DNA from: Nanchangia anserum
Lineage (GTDB): Bacteria; Actinomycetota; Actinomycetes; Actinomycetales; Actinomycetaceae
Direction: 5' to 3'
NCBI RefSeq assembly: GCF_015240065.1
Contig: NZ_CP060506.1
Span: forward strand, 558,001-622,000
Length of the DNA stretch: 64,000 nucleotides
Shown here: positions 49,928-63,139 of the stretch, in pieces
Layout of the letters: every line of letters begins with the position of its first letter
Position numbering within the stretch: the stretch's first letter is position 1
The notes under the pieces: model-generated
Seen by the model: the letters and a program-made list of their open reading frames with translations, nothing else
What the model was told of the DNA's origin: nothing
The model's database searches: none
Program-made: the position numbers and the translations under genes

Positions 49928-50932
49928 ATGGGATTCAACCTGAAGAACCGTCACCTGTTGTCGCTGACACGGCACACCCCACGTGAGATCCACTATCTGC
50001 TCGATCTCTCCCGCGACCTCAAGCGCGCGAAGTACGCCGGTACCGAGGTGGCGCGCCTGCGCGGCAAAAACATCGCCCTCATTTTTGAGAAGACCTCAAC
50101 GCGCACCCGGTGTGCGTTCGAGGTCGCCGCCCACGATCAGGGCGCGAACGTCACGTACATCGAGCCGTCCTCGTCCCAGATCGGGCACAAGGAAACGATG
50201 AAGGACACCGCCCGCGTGCTCGGGCGCATGTACGACGGCATCGAATACCGCGGCTTTAGCCAGGCGACGGTTGAGGAGCTGGCGGAGTATTCGGGCGTGC
50301 CGGTCTTCAACGGGCTGACGGACGAGTATCACCCAACCCAGATGCTCGCCGACGTGTTGACAATGCAGGAAAACTGCGACAAGCCGCTCACGGACATCTC
50401 CTTTGCTTTCGTCGGCGATGGACGCAACAACGTCTCGAACTCGCTGCTGCTGATCGGTGCGAAGCTGGGGATGGACGTGCGCATCGGTGCGCCCGCCAAG
50501 CTGCAGCCCACGGACGAGCTACAGCAGATGTGTCGCGGATTTGCCGAGGAATCGGGGGCGCGGATCACGATTACCGACGATCCCAAGGCCGCCGTTGACG
50601 GCGTTGACTTCATCTACACCGACATTTGGGTGTCGATGGGCGAGCCGGTCGAGGCGTGGGGTGAGCGTATCGATGAACTCATGCCGTTCCAGGTCAACGC
50701 CGATCTGGTCGCCGCAGCGAACAATCCGAACGTCAAGTTCCTCCACTGTCTGCCGGCGTTCCACAATTCCGACACGAAGATTGGGGCCGAGGTCGCCGAG
50801 CGCTATCCCGAGCTGGCCAACGGCATCGAGGTGACCGAGGACGTATTCGAGTCCGATATCAACCTGGCCTTCGAGGAGGCCGAGAACCGGATGCACACGA
50901 TCAAGGCCGTTCTCGTCGCCTCGCTGGCCTAA
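49928..50932 (+). CDS. arcB: Ornithine carbamoyltransferase, catabolic
   Basis: 334 aa. Phosphorolysis of citrulline to ornithine and carbamoyl phosphate. Carbamoyl-phosphate loop [13 protein letters not shown], the ornithine motif [16 protein letters not shown] and the [15 protein letters not shown] segment. AAGGAG before ATG. Operon position between arcA and arcC indicates the catabolic form. Confidence 0.95.
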   Translation: MGFNLKNRHLLSLTRHTPREIHYLLDLSRDLKRAKYAGTEVARLRGKNIALIFEKTSTRTRCAFEVAAHDQGANVTYIEPSSSQIGHKETMKDTARVLGRMYDGIEYRGFSQATVEELAEYSGVPVFNGLTDEYHPTQMLADVLTMQENCDKPLTDISFAFVGDGRNNVSNSLLLIGAKLGMDVRIGAPAKLQPTDELQQMCRGFAEESGARITITDDPKAAVDGVDFIYTDIWVSMGEPVEAWGERIDELMPFQVNADLVAAANNPNVKFLHCLPAFHNSDTKIGAEVAERYPELANGIEVTEDVFESDINLAFEEAENRMHTIKAVLVASLA

Positions 50933-50965
50933 CCGAGAAGCGGATACGGGGAAGGAGGCGAAAGG

Positions 50966-51883
50966 ATGCGTATCGTCATAGCGTTGGGCGGCAACGCCCT
51001 GCTCAGGCGCGGCGAGCCCATGGAAGCGGCAACGCAGCGCGCCAACGTTAAAGTGGCCGCCGAACAGATTGCGAAAGTTGCTCGCGATGATGACGTCGAG
51101 CTGGCGATCGTTCACGGCAACGGCCCGCAGGTCGGTCTGCTCGCGTTGCAGGCGGCCGCATATCCCGACGTCACGCCGTATCCGCTCGATGTGTTGGGGG
51201 CCCAGACCCAGGCGCTGATCGGCTACATGATCGAACAGGAGTTGGGCAACATCGTCGCGCCCGAGCGCGCGATCGTCACGTTGGTGACCATGGTGCAGGT
51301 CGACGCCGATGACCCGGCATTCGATCATCCGACAAAGCCGATCGGGCCGGTCTATTCCGAGGCGGAAGCCCGGCGCCTCGCTGCCGAGGGAGGCTGGGCG
51401 ATCGCTCCGGATGGAGATAAGTATCGCCGCGTCGTCGCCAGTCCCGACCCGCAACGGATCATCGAGCTTCGCTCGATTCGTCGACTTATCGAAGACGGTG
51501 CGATCGTCACGTGTGGCGGTGGCGGCGGGATCCCGACAACCTATGACGAGGCAACCGGTACGCTCACGGGAATCGAAGCGGTCATCGACAAGGACCTGTG
51601 TGCGTCATTGTTGGCCCGCGAGCTGGACGCCGACATGCTCGTCATCGCCACCGATGTGGCTGGAGTCTTCCGCGATTGGGGCACTCCCGATGCTCACTGC
51701 ATCGAGGAGGAAACGATCTCGAGACTTCGCAGCATGACCCTTGCCGCCGGGTCGATGGGACCGAAGGTGGAGGCGGCGTGCCGATTCGTCGAGGCGACGG
51801 GTAAGCCGGCGGTTATCGGATCGCTGGAAGACATCGAGGCAATCGTCGCCGGCACCGCGGGGACTCGCGTCGTCGCGGACTAA
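50966..51883 (+). CDS. arcC: Carbamate kinase
   Basis: 305 aa. Makes ATP from carbamoyl phosphate and ADP, the energy-yielding step. [50 protein letters not shown] and [20 protein letters not shown] are family signatures. Its ATG follows GGAAGGAGG. Confidence 0.95.
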   Translation: MRIVIALGGNALLRRGEPMEAATQRANVKVAAEQIAKVARDDDVELAIVHGNGPQVGLLALQAAAYPDVTPYPLDVLGAQTQALIGYMIEQELGNIVAPERAIVTLVTMVQVDADDPAFDHPTKPIGPVYSEAEARRLAAEGGWAIAPDGDKYRRVVASPDPQRIIELRSIRRLIEDGAIVTCGGGGGIPTTYDEATGTLTGIEAVIDKDLCASLLARELDADMLVIATDVAGVFRDWGTPDAHCIEEETISRLRSMTLAAGSMGPKVEAACRFVEATGKPAVIGSLEDIEAIVAGTAGTRVVAD

Positions 51884-51902
51884 CAGCCCAGATATCCCCA
51901 GT

Positions 51903-51936
51903 CGGTGCCCGTGCCCGTTATGTGGCGCGGGCACCG
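51903..51936 (+). terminator. Terminator or attenuator hairpin after arcC
   Basis: 13-bp stem (51903-51915 with 51924-51936) with one G-T wobble and an 8-base loop. It lies 20 bases after arcC and before argR, so argR may be partly uncoupled from arcABC. Confidence 0.6.
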
Positions 51937-52017
51937 AGGCATATCGGCGTCGTTATGCTGTAGCCAACTCATCCGGTGTGGTCGCGCGTGAGACCCGAGT
52001 ACACAGAGAGGGACGCG

Positions 52018-52524
52018 GTGGATACTCCAAATACGAAGGCTGCCCGCCAAGCGCTGATTGTCCAGGTCATCAGCCAGTGCAAGGTGCGCTCGCAGGCTCA
52101 CCTCCTCGAATTGTTGGCTGAACACGGCATCAGCGTCACCCAGGCGACGATTTCGCGGGATCTCTACGAGTTACACGCGACAAAACTGCGCATGGCCAAC
52201 GGCGTACCGTATTACGCCTTTCCCCAGATGCAGTCCACCGATGCCCAGGCCATCAAGAACACGGCCATCGGGGCGTTGGCGACGTGGAGCGCGGACCTGC
52301 TCGTGTCCTCGGTGGCGAAAGACAACTTCCTCGTGCTGCGCACGCCCGCAGGCGGCGCGCAATTGTTCGCCTCGACGATTGATAACGCCCGCCTCGACGA
52401 GGTGCTTGGCTGTGTCGCCGGCGACGATACGATCCTCGTCATCTGCGCCTCCGACGAGGCTGCGGCCACCCTCAATACCTCGCTGTTGCGCCTCGCCATG
52501 GGCGAGATCGACGCCATCGATTGA
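52018..52524 (+). CDS. argR: Arginine repressor/activator
   Basis: 168 aa from GTG 52018 (AGAGAGGGA upstream); the longer frame from 51976 has no good start context. Winged HTH with TQATISRDLYELHATKLR (SRD at 46-48) and a C-terminal hexamer/arginine-binding domain with LGCVAGDDTILVICAS. Next to arcABC it most likely controls the deiminase operon, as ArgR/ArcR does in Gram-positive bacteria. Confidence 0.93.
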   Translation: MDTPNTKAARQALIVQVISQCKVRSQAHLLELLAEHGISVTQATISRDLYELHATKLRMANGVPYYAFPQMQSTDAQAIKNTAIGALATWSADLLVSSVAKDNFLVLRTPAGGAQLFASTIDNARLDEVLGCVAGDDTILVICASDEAAATLNTSLLRLAMGEIDAID

Positions 52525-52576
52525 CCGGCTGCCTCACCGTCACCCGTGATGTCGGGGCCCGATGACTGACGCAGCC

Positions 52577-52605
52577 GACCCCCGCCACATAGTGTGGCGG
52601 GGGTC
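52577..52605 (+). terminator. Strong terminator after argR
   Basis: Perfect 13-bp stem (52577-52589 with 52593-52605), loop TAG, followed by a T/G-rich tail. It separates the arc/argR unit from the rRNA operon. Confidence 0.85.
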
Positions 52606-52618
52606 ACGTGGTTTTGGT

Positions 52619-52647
52619 TTGACGGGTGGGGGTGGGGTGGGTAGTGT
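52619..52647 (+). promoter_or_regulatory. rRNA operon promoter
   Basis: TTGACG (52619-52624), 17-base spacer, TAGTGT (52642-52647): a near-ideal actinobacterial housekeeping sigma promoter. It starts 13 bases after the argR terminator and about 410 bases before the mature 16S. Confidence 0.75.
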
Positions 52648-52738
52648 TTATGCCTGTTGCGCCGTTGAGGGCTTGGCCGGGACTGGTTCTTGTGGATCGG
52701 TTGGTGTGGTTGGGTTTCTTGGGTGTGTGGCCTTGTCT

Positions 52739-52829
52739 GTGGCTGGTCTCCGTGTTTGGGGGTTGGTTGTGGGTGTGGGTGTGTTGTTTGTGTTCTCAAC
52801 AGTGTGTCGAGTGTTTATGCTTGTTTGGG
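52739..52829 (+). repeat. G/T-rich element with BoxA-like core, copy 1 (16S leader)
   Basis: A ~90-base block beginning GGCTGGTCTC and running through GGTTGGTTGTGGGTGTGGGT to TTCTCAACAGTGTG and TGCTTGTTT. Actinobacterial rRNA leaders contain a similar AACTCAACAGTGTG BoxA/antitermination motif. A second copy precedes 23S. Confidence 0.65.
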
Positions 52830-53059
52830 TACTCGGCCTGACTGTTGCGCTGGTTGTTTGGTTTGGTTGATGCGTGCTCTTTTGTGGGGTGTGTGTTGGC
52901 TGGCTGGGTGGTTGGTGTGGTTTGTGGTTGGGTAGTCGTTTTATGGTTGGGATCGACTGGTTCTGGCTGGCGTGTGGCTCTGGGGTGTGCTTGCTCTTGT
53001 GTGGGTGGGTGTGTTTTGGGGTTGTGTGTTGGTTGGGGTTGGTTTTTTCTGTTTTGTTT

Positions 53060-58064
<5,005 letters not shown>

Positions 58065-58348
58065 GAGCCATAAATAGACAATGAACACTCTTGTAGCTCA
58101 CACACGCGTGCCTGTCGCCTGGCCTGTTGTTGGTGGTGGGTGGTGCGTGTGTGGGTTGGGTGTCACAACAGACGTCACACACCCCTAGGCCGTGCCTCCT
58201 CTTGTTTTTGTGGGGGGGGGTGTGGGGTGTGGCTTGCACACACTATCTGTGGTGTTGCGGCCCTTGTGGTCCGCTGCCCTAGTTTTCGTGACTGTCTCGC
58301 GCGTGTGTGTGGGTGGTTGCGTGTGGGTGGTGTTGTGGTGGTTGTGTT
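58065..58348 (+). other. 23S-5S spacer
   Basis: About 280 bases, long for this spacer and again G/T-rich in its second half, with runs such as GGGGGGGGTG. No gene seen. Confidence 0.75.
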
Positions 58349-58466
58349 GTGTGGTGGTCATAGCGGTAGTGTTACGCCCGGTCCCTTTCCGAACCCGGTA
58401 GCTAAGCCTGCCAGCGCTGATGGTACTGCACCTTTGCGGGTGTGGGAGACTAAGACGCTGCCACAC
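58349..58466 (+). rRNA. rrf: 5S ribosomal RNA
   Basis: Terminal stem GTGTGGT/GCCACAC, and conserved internal segments CGCCCGGTCCCTTTCCGAAC, CCGGTAGCTAAGCC and GATGGTACTGCA with GGGTGTGGGAGA. About 118 nt. Ends estimated from the terminal stem. Confidence 0.93.
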
Positions 58467-58541
58467 GACATGACCCACCACAACCCACCACCCACATTTT
58501 TGTTTTATGGGTCCGCCGGCCTCCGTGTTTGAATGGGGGCT

Positions 58542-59420
58542 ATGGGAAAGAAATCTCGACGTAACTCCCGGCGAAATCGCGCCACAGCTCGGCCTGATCT
58601 GTATGTTCCGCCACTGAATCCGCGTCCGTTCGCGGGATTGGCGAATGAACTCGAGTTGGCAGCGATGCGGGAGTTGCTGCCCGCGGCGACCCTGACACTG
58701 ACGACGACGCCCGAGTACGGCGAGCGAGAGGTGACTTTTGCGACGATCGTCGCCGGTACTGGTCAGGCGATGGTGCGCAGCGACGGGCGGCTATTGGTCG
58801 CGATGCAGACGCGCTCACGCACCGCCGATGCGTCGCACGACCTTGGCGTCGTGGTCAAGGAGATGCTCGACGTTACTGAACAGACGACGACGTCGACCAT
58901 TAACCTTCGCCAACACGGACCGAGTCTGCAAGACCTATTCGGCGATACGCGCGGTACGTGCACGATCGAACCCGACCTCGGCTTTTGGCTTGCCGAAGGC
59001 GATCGCGACGAAGACGCGCAAGAGGCGATCCGGCGCACGGGCGAGGAGATTGTTCCCTGCGAATGTGTTCCGGGCCAGCGGGCGACATACCTGACGACGA
59101 TGACGCACGATTTTGTCCGCATGGTGCTTCCCGATGATGAAGACGCTGTCGTTAACGGTTTGGCACGACTACGAGCGTCGGGTGAGCTCGACATCAGCGA
59201 TGGCTCGCTGGATGCTCGCTTCATCGGCGCATTCCGCATGCTGGGTTTGGTTACGCCGGTATGGGAATTCTCGCGTCGAGTCAACGCCGACGAGATTGCC
59301 GAAGCGGTGGCGGCATTGCGGAGCAGAATTGACGAAGCGATCGCGCGGGACGGGGCACTGAGTGCGCGAGAACGGCAGGTGCGCGAAGGCATCTTGTCGC
59401 GCCAGGTCTCCATCCGCTGA
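58542..59420 (+). CDS. DUF5926 family protein
   Basis: 292 aa from ATG 58542 (MGKKSRRNSRRNRATARP), a conserved actinobacterial family of unknown function. A basic tail of ~20 residues is followed by VPPLNPRPFAGLANELELAA and MRELLPAATLTLTTTPE. A small G-rich site precedes the start. Followed by a terminator. The basic N-terminus suggests nucleic-acid contact (inference). Confidence 0.8.
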   Translation: MGKKSRRNSRRNRATARPDLYVPPLNPRPFAGLANELELAAMRELLPAATLTLTTTPEYGEREVTFATIVAGTGQAMVRSDGRLLVAMQTRSRTADASHDLGVVVKEMLDVTEQTTTSTINLRQHGPSLQDLFGDTRGTCTIEPDLGFWLAEGDRDEDAQEAIRRTGEEIVPCECVPGQRATYLTTMTHDFVRMVLPDDEDAVVNGLARLRASGELDISDGSLDARFIGAFRMLGLVTPVWEFSRRVNADEIAEAVAALRSRIDEAIARDGALSARERQVREGILSRQVSIR

Positions 59421-59436
59421 CCTGCGAAGGGGTGGA

Positions 59437-59480
59437 GCGAGGGCCGCGGAGCGCCAGTGGGTGCGCGCCGCGGCCCTCGC
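59437..59480 (+). terminator. Terminator after DUF5926 gene
   Basis: 13-bp perfect outer stem (59437-59449 with 59468-59480) of GCGAGGGCCGCGG, with a small inner stem in the loop. Sixteen bases after the stop. Confidence 0.75.
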
Positions 59481-59495
59481 TTACCATGAGGGGCG

Positions 59496-60852
59496 ATGAT
59501 AGACATCGAATCGACGCCGCTTCCGCTGCAGGGCGGGACACACCAGGAATTTGCCGAGGGCCTCACTCCGATCCCGCCGCACGGTGTTGCCATGCGGGAC
59601 GCGGATTATCAGCCAATACGTCTCGACGTCGCCATCGGTCTCGCTGGCTGCATGGGTTCCCGTGGGATCGAGAGACGAGAAAGCGGGCGAAGAAGGCTCG
59701 ACACATTACCTCGAACACCTGCTCTTCAAGGGCACGCCAACGCGCAGCGCCGCCGATATTGCCCGGGCTTTCGATCGCGTTGGCGGCGAGACGAATGCGA
59801 CGACAACGAAGGAATATACGAACTACTACGCGACGGTGTTGCGCGAGGACCTGCCGATGGCGTGCGCGGTTCTCCTCGACATGGTCACCGCGCCGGAATT
59901 GAGCGAGTCCGAATTCTCGCTCGAGCGGGGCGTCATCATCAATGAGCTGCGACTGGCTCAAGACGACCCGATCGACGTCGCCCACGAAGCGTTCGCCGGT
60001 CAGATCTTTGGCGCGGGAAGCACCCTCGCGCGTCCCACCGGCGGCACAGTGGCATCCGTCGAGGCCACGAGCGTGGAGGCGGTGAGACGCCACCATGCCC
60101 GCTACTACGCGCCTCATACACTCATCGTCACGGCGGCGGGCAATGTCGACCACGATGAGCTGGTTCGCATGGTAAGTGATCGCCTTGAGGACGGCGGGTG
60201 GGACCTCGGTGCGGCCGATGCCCTGATGTGTCCGCCACGTCGACCCGGCGCGGGCACGGTCGTCACGGAACGTCTGAATATCGCCAAACCCGTGGAAGTC
60301 ACCCATATTCTCACGGGGTTCGCCGCTCCTTCGGCCACGAGTGCGCGTCGGCCGATCTTGTCGGTGCTGGCCATGATCCTCGGCGGCGGCATGTCGTCGC
60401 GGCTCTTCCAGGAGGTGCGCGAAAAGCGCGGACTAGCTTATTCCACCTACGCATTTAGCCTCGGCTATACCGACGCCGGTGCGCTGGCACTTTACGCCGG
60501 ATGCGACGGCGAGCGCGTCGACGACGTCGAGGCGCGCATGCTCGAGCAGTTGGCGAGCCTGGCTGACTCGGGCCCCTCCGATACCGAACTCAGCGATGCT
60601 TACGGGCAGCTGCGGGGGTCATTCGCGTTGGGCCTAGACGACAACCGATCGCGGATGTCGCGCCTGGGCGGGTCTGAAATCGTGCGCGGCTCCTACACGA
60701 CGGTCGCCGATCACCTCGCCGCGGTCACCTCGGTCACGCGCGAGGATGTCCGCGATTTGGCGGCCGAGTTGATCGGCACACCCCGCGCGTGCGTCGTCGT
60801 CGGCCCCAGTCGGGATCTGGACGACGACACATCGCGGGACGGCGCTCGCTAG
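59496..60852 (+). CDS. M16 family zinc peptidase (one frameshift)
   Basis: Insulinase/processing-peptidase-like protein of about 450 aa. Start ATG 59496 with GAGGGGC upstream; the first ~30 residues (MIDIESTPLPLQGGTHQEFA) read in one frame and the rest from about 59585 in the next. Zinc site HYLEHLLFKG (HxxEH) with a distal Glu in ERGVIINELRLAQDDP; the second M16 half has GGGMSSRLFQEVREKRGLAYST. The homologous protein in actinobacteria lies near dapB/dapA. Substrate unknown. Confidence 0.88.
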
Positions 60853-60861
60853 GGTGGGAGC

Positions 60862-61608
60862 ATGATCCGAGTTGCTGTGATCGGTGCCGCGGGGCGCATG
60901 GGGCAGACGGCTTGTCAGGCCGTAGAAGCCGTCGACGATATGACGCTCGTGGCTCGCCTCGACGCGGACGACGCCATTGATGCCGACCACCTGTGCGGCG
61001 CAGACGTTGCGGTAGAGTTCACGATTCCCGCCCATACCGAGGCCAACGTACATGCGTTGCTCGATGCCGGGGTTGCTCCGGTCGTCGGGACGACGGGTTG
61101 GGACGACGCCGCCCTGGAACGGGTCCGTGAACACGCGTGCGCCAGCGGTGTTAACGCACTGATCGCGCCGAATTTCGCGATCTCGGCGGTCCTCGTCATG
61201 GAGTTCGCGCGCCAGGCGGCACGTTACTTCACGTCGGCGGAGGTGATCGAGATGCATCATCCCAACAAGCTCGATGCCCCCTCCGGTACGGCCGCGCAAA
61301 CCGCGCAACTGATCGCCCAGGCTCGTCGCGATGCGGGCGCGGCACCCATGCCGGATGCCACCCAAATGGATCCGGATGGCTGCCGTGGGGGAATGGTCGC
61401 CGGCGTCCCGGTCCATGCTGTGCGTCTCGCCGGGCTTAACGCCCATGAAGAAGTCCTCTTCGGGAACACCGGCGAGCAGCTGGTGCTGCGTTCGGACTGT
61501 TTTGATCGCAGCAGCTTCATGCCAGGCGTTCTCGCCGCCGTGCGAGCCGTCCGCAATCGCCCCGGTCTTACCCACGGTCTCGCCCCGGTGCTCGGCCTTG
61601 AACACTGA
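60862..61608 (+). CDS. dapB: 4-hydroxy-tetrahydrodipicolinate reductase
   Basis: 248 aa. NAD(P)H reduction step in lysine and meso-diaminopimelate synthesis. Nucleotide-binding VIGAAGRMGQTACQAV at the N-terminus and the substrate/active-site motif EMHHPNKLDAPSGTAAQTAQ. Ten bases after the M16 gene. Confidence 0.95.
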   Translation: MIRVAVIGAAGRMGQTACQAVEAVDDMTLVARLDADDAIDADHLCGADVAVEFTIPAHTEANVHALLDAGVAPVVGTTGWDDAALERVREHACASGVNALIAPNFAISAVLVMEFARQAARYFTSAEVIEMHHPNKLDAPSGTAAQTAQLIAQARRDAGAAPMPDATQMDPDGCRGGMVAGVPVHAVRLAGLNAHEEVLFGNTGEQLVLRSDCFDRSSFMPGVLAAVRAVRNRPGLTHGLAPVLGLEH

Positions 61609-62179
61609 GACGGCGAGACAGCCGTGGATCAGGCCGGCTGTCAGCGACGATGCCCCCGCTCTGGGCCGAATTCATGCGGCATCGATGCGCGAGGCTGCGC
61701 GGGCGGGAAGCGGTGACGCCGGGCTTGAGCTCGGTCTCGATAACGACGTCATCGTCACCTCGTGGCGCCAGGCGGTTGAGCGTCCCCCGAGTTTGCGTCA
61801 CCGCGTCATCACGGCCGGTGAGCGCGGGGAGATCTTCGGATTTGCCGCCGTAGCTCCCGCGCCTGAGCTCGGAGAGGTCGCAGAGGCGACGCCGCTGGCC
61901 GAGCGCTCGCCTGACTACGAGATCGTCGCCCTCGAGGTTGATCCCAACCGCCGAGGCCTCGGCCATGAAGACCGCCTGTTGAACGCGGTCGCCGAAGCCG
62001 TCGAATCCCAGGGCGGGCAGCGCCTGTGCCAGTGGGCCATCGCCGGCGACGACTGGGTGACGCGGCTCCTCGCCGACGCGGGGTTTGCCCCCGCGGGCAT
62101 CGCGCGAACTCTGTCTGTGGAGGCGGCGTCGCTGACACAGCACCTGTGGTATACCGATCTCGAGACGACGAAAGGCTAA
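61598..62179 (+). CDS. GNAT family N-acetyltransferase
   Basis: 193 aa. Acetyl-CoA site EVDPNRRGLGHEDRLLNAVA (R-R-G-L-G-H-E-D) fits the GNAT A motif. The longer frame reaches back far into dapB, so I use TTG 61598, which overlaps the end of dapB by 11 bases; no ATG or GTG is in frame near the conserved start (IRPAVSDDAPALGRIH). Ends two bases before dapA. Its target is unknown. Confidence 0.7.
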   Translation: MNTETARQPWIRPAVSDDAPALGRIHAASMREAARAGSGDAGLELGLDNDVIVTSWRQAVERPPSLRHRVITAGERGEIFGFAAVAPAPELGEVAEATPLAERSPDYEIVALEVDPNRRGLGHEDRLLNAVAEAVESQGGQRLCQWAIAGDDWVTRLLADAGFAPAGIARTLSVEAASLTQHLWYTDLETTKG

Positions 62180-62181
62180 CG

Positions 62182-63078
62182 ATGATCGCGACCGCCGCTC
62201 CCTTCCGTACGCTGTCGACCGCCATGGTCACGCCCTTTAGAGCGTCGGGTGAACTCGACCTCGATTCGACGGCTCGTCTGGCCCGCAAACTCGTCGCCGA
62301 TGGGTGCGACGCGATCCTCGTCTCGGGCACGACCGGGGAGTCCCCAACGACACATCGCCCGGAGAAGGAAGAACTCATTTCCTGTGTGCGTGCGGCCGTT
62401 GGCGAGGACGTGTTCATCATCGCCGGCGCCGGTTCCAACGACACCCTCCATGCGCAGGCGATGGCGGCTTCGGCAACGGAAGCCGGGGCGGATGGCCTGC
62501 TGGTCGTCAGCCCCTATTACAATCGACCCTCCCAGCGCGGCCTTCTCGCGCACGTCAGGGCGGTTGCCGATGTGAGCGATCTGCCCATCATGCTCTACGA
62601 CATTCCTGGTCGCACCGGGCTGGCGTTCTCGGACGAGGTTCTTGACGAACTGGCGAAGAACCCCCAAATCCAGGCCGTCAAGGACGCCACCGGCAACGTG
62701 GTCGTTGGCGAGGAACGAAGCGAACGTACGGGGCTGGCCTACTATTCCGGCGATGACGGGCTGAACTATTCCTGGCTTGCTCACGGTGCATCCGGCTGCG
62801 TCAGCGTCGTCGGCCACGTCGCGGCCAGCTCGTATCGCGACATGATCGCAAAGGTTCGCGAGGGCGATCTGCCGGGTGCTCGAGAGATCTCTGTGCGCCT
62901 GCGTCCCCTCGTCCACGCGATCATGGGGGGCGGCCAGGGGGCCGTCATGGCCAAACACGCGCTGCACATGATGGGAGTCATCGAATCCCCGCGCGTGCGC
63001 CTGCCGCTGGTGGAGGCCACCGCATCCGAGTTGGAGGCGCTCGAGGCAGCGTTGGTGAGCGCCGGATTGCTCTCTTAG
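62182..63078 (+). CDS. dapA: 4-hydroxy-tetrahydrodipicolinate synthase
   Basis: 298-aa (beta/alpha)8 aldolase condensing pyruvate with aspartate semialdehyde. SGTTGESPT binds pyruvate, VVSPYYNRPSQ gives the catalytic Tyr and AVKDATGNV the Schiff-base Lys. ATG 62182 is at AAAGGC. Same transcription unit as dapB and the GNAT gene. Confidence 0.95.
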   Translation: MIATAAPFRTLSTAMVTPFRASGELDLDSTARLARKLVADGCDAILVSGTTGESPTTHRPEKEELISCVRAAVGEDVFIIAGAGSNDTLHAQAMAASATEAGADGLLVVSPYYNRPSQRGLLAHVRAVADVSDLPIMLYDIPGRTGLAFSDEVLDELAKNPQIQAVKDATGNVVVGEERSERTGLAYYSGDDGLNYSWLAHGASGCVSVVGHVAASSYRDMIAKVREGDLPGAREISVRLRPLVHAIMGGGQGAVMAKHALHMMGVIESPRVRLPLVEATASELEALEAALVSAGLLS

Positions 63079-63105
63079 GTCGGACACGCCCCGCGCGCGG
63101 TGACG

Positions 63106-63136
63106 CTTGCACGTTGTAACGGCGTGCAAGAATAGC
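63106..63136 (+). promoter_or_regulatory. Inverted repeat and possible promoter upstream of RNase J
   Basis: Perfect 8-bp inverted repeat CTTGCACG-N9-CGTGCAAG (63106-63130). The left arm contains TTGCAC (63108-63113) followed after 17 bases by AATAGC (63131-63136), so the repeat overlaps a plausible -35 and spacer. The GTG at 63140 would then be leaderless or nearly so. Confidence 0.4.
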
Positions 63137-63139
63137 GCC

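Larger units (their letters stand above)
52606..53059 (+). other. rRNA operon leader, G/T-rich
   Basis: About 450 bases with very few A and C on this strand (GTGGG, TTGG and TGTG runs). Apparent ORFs here are low-complexity artefacts. It contains the rRNA promoter, a BoxA-like antitermination element and the 5' half of the 16S processing region. No other gene seen. Confidence 0.8.
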
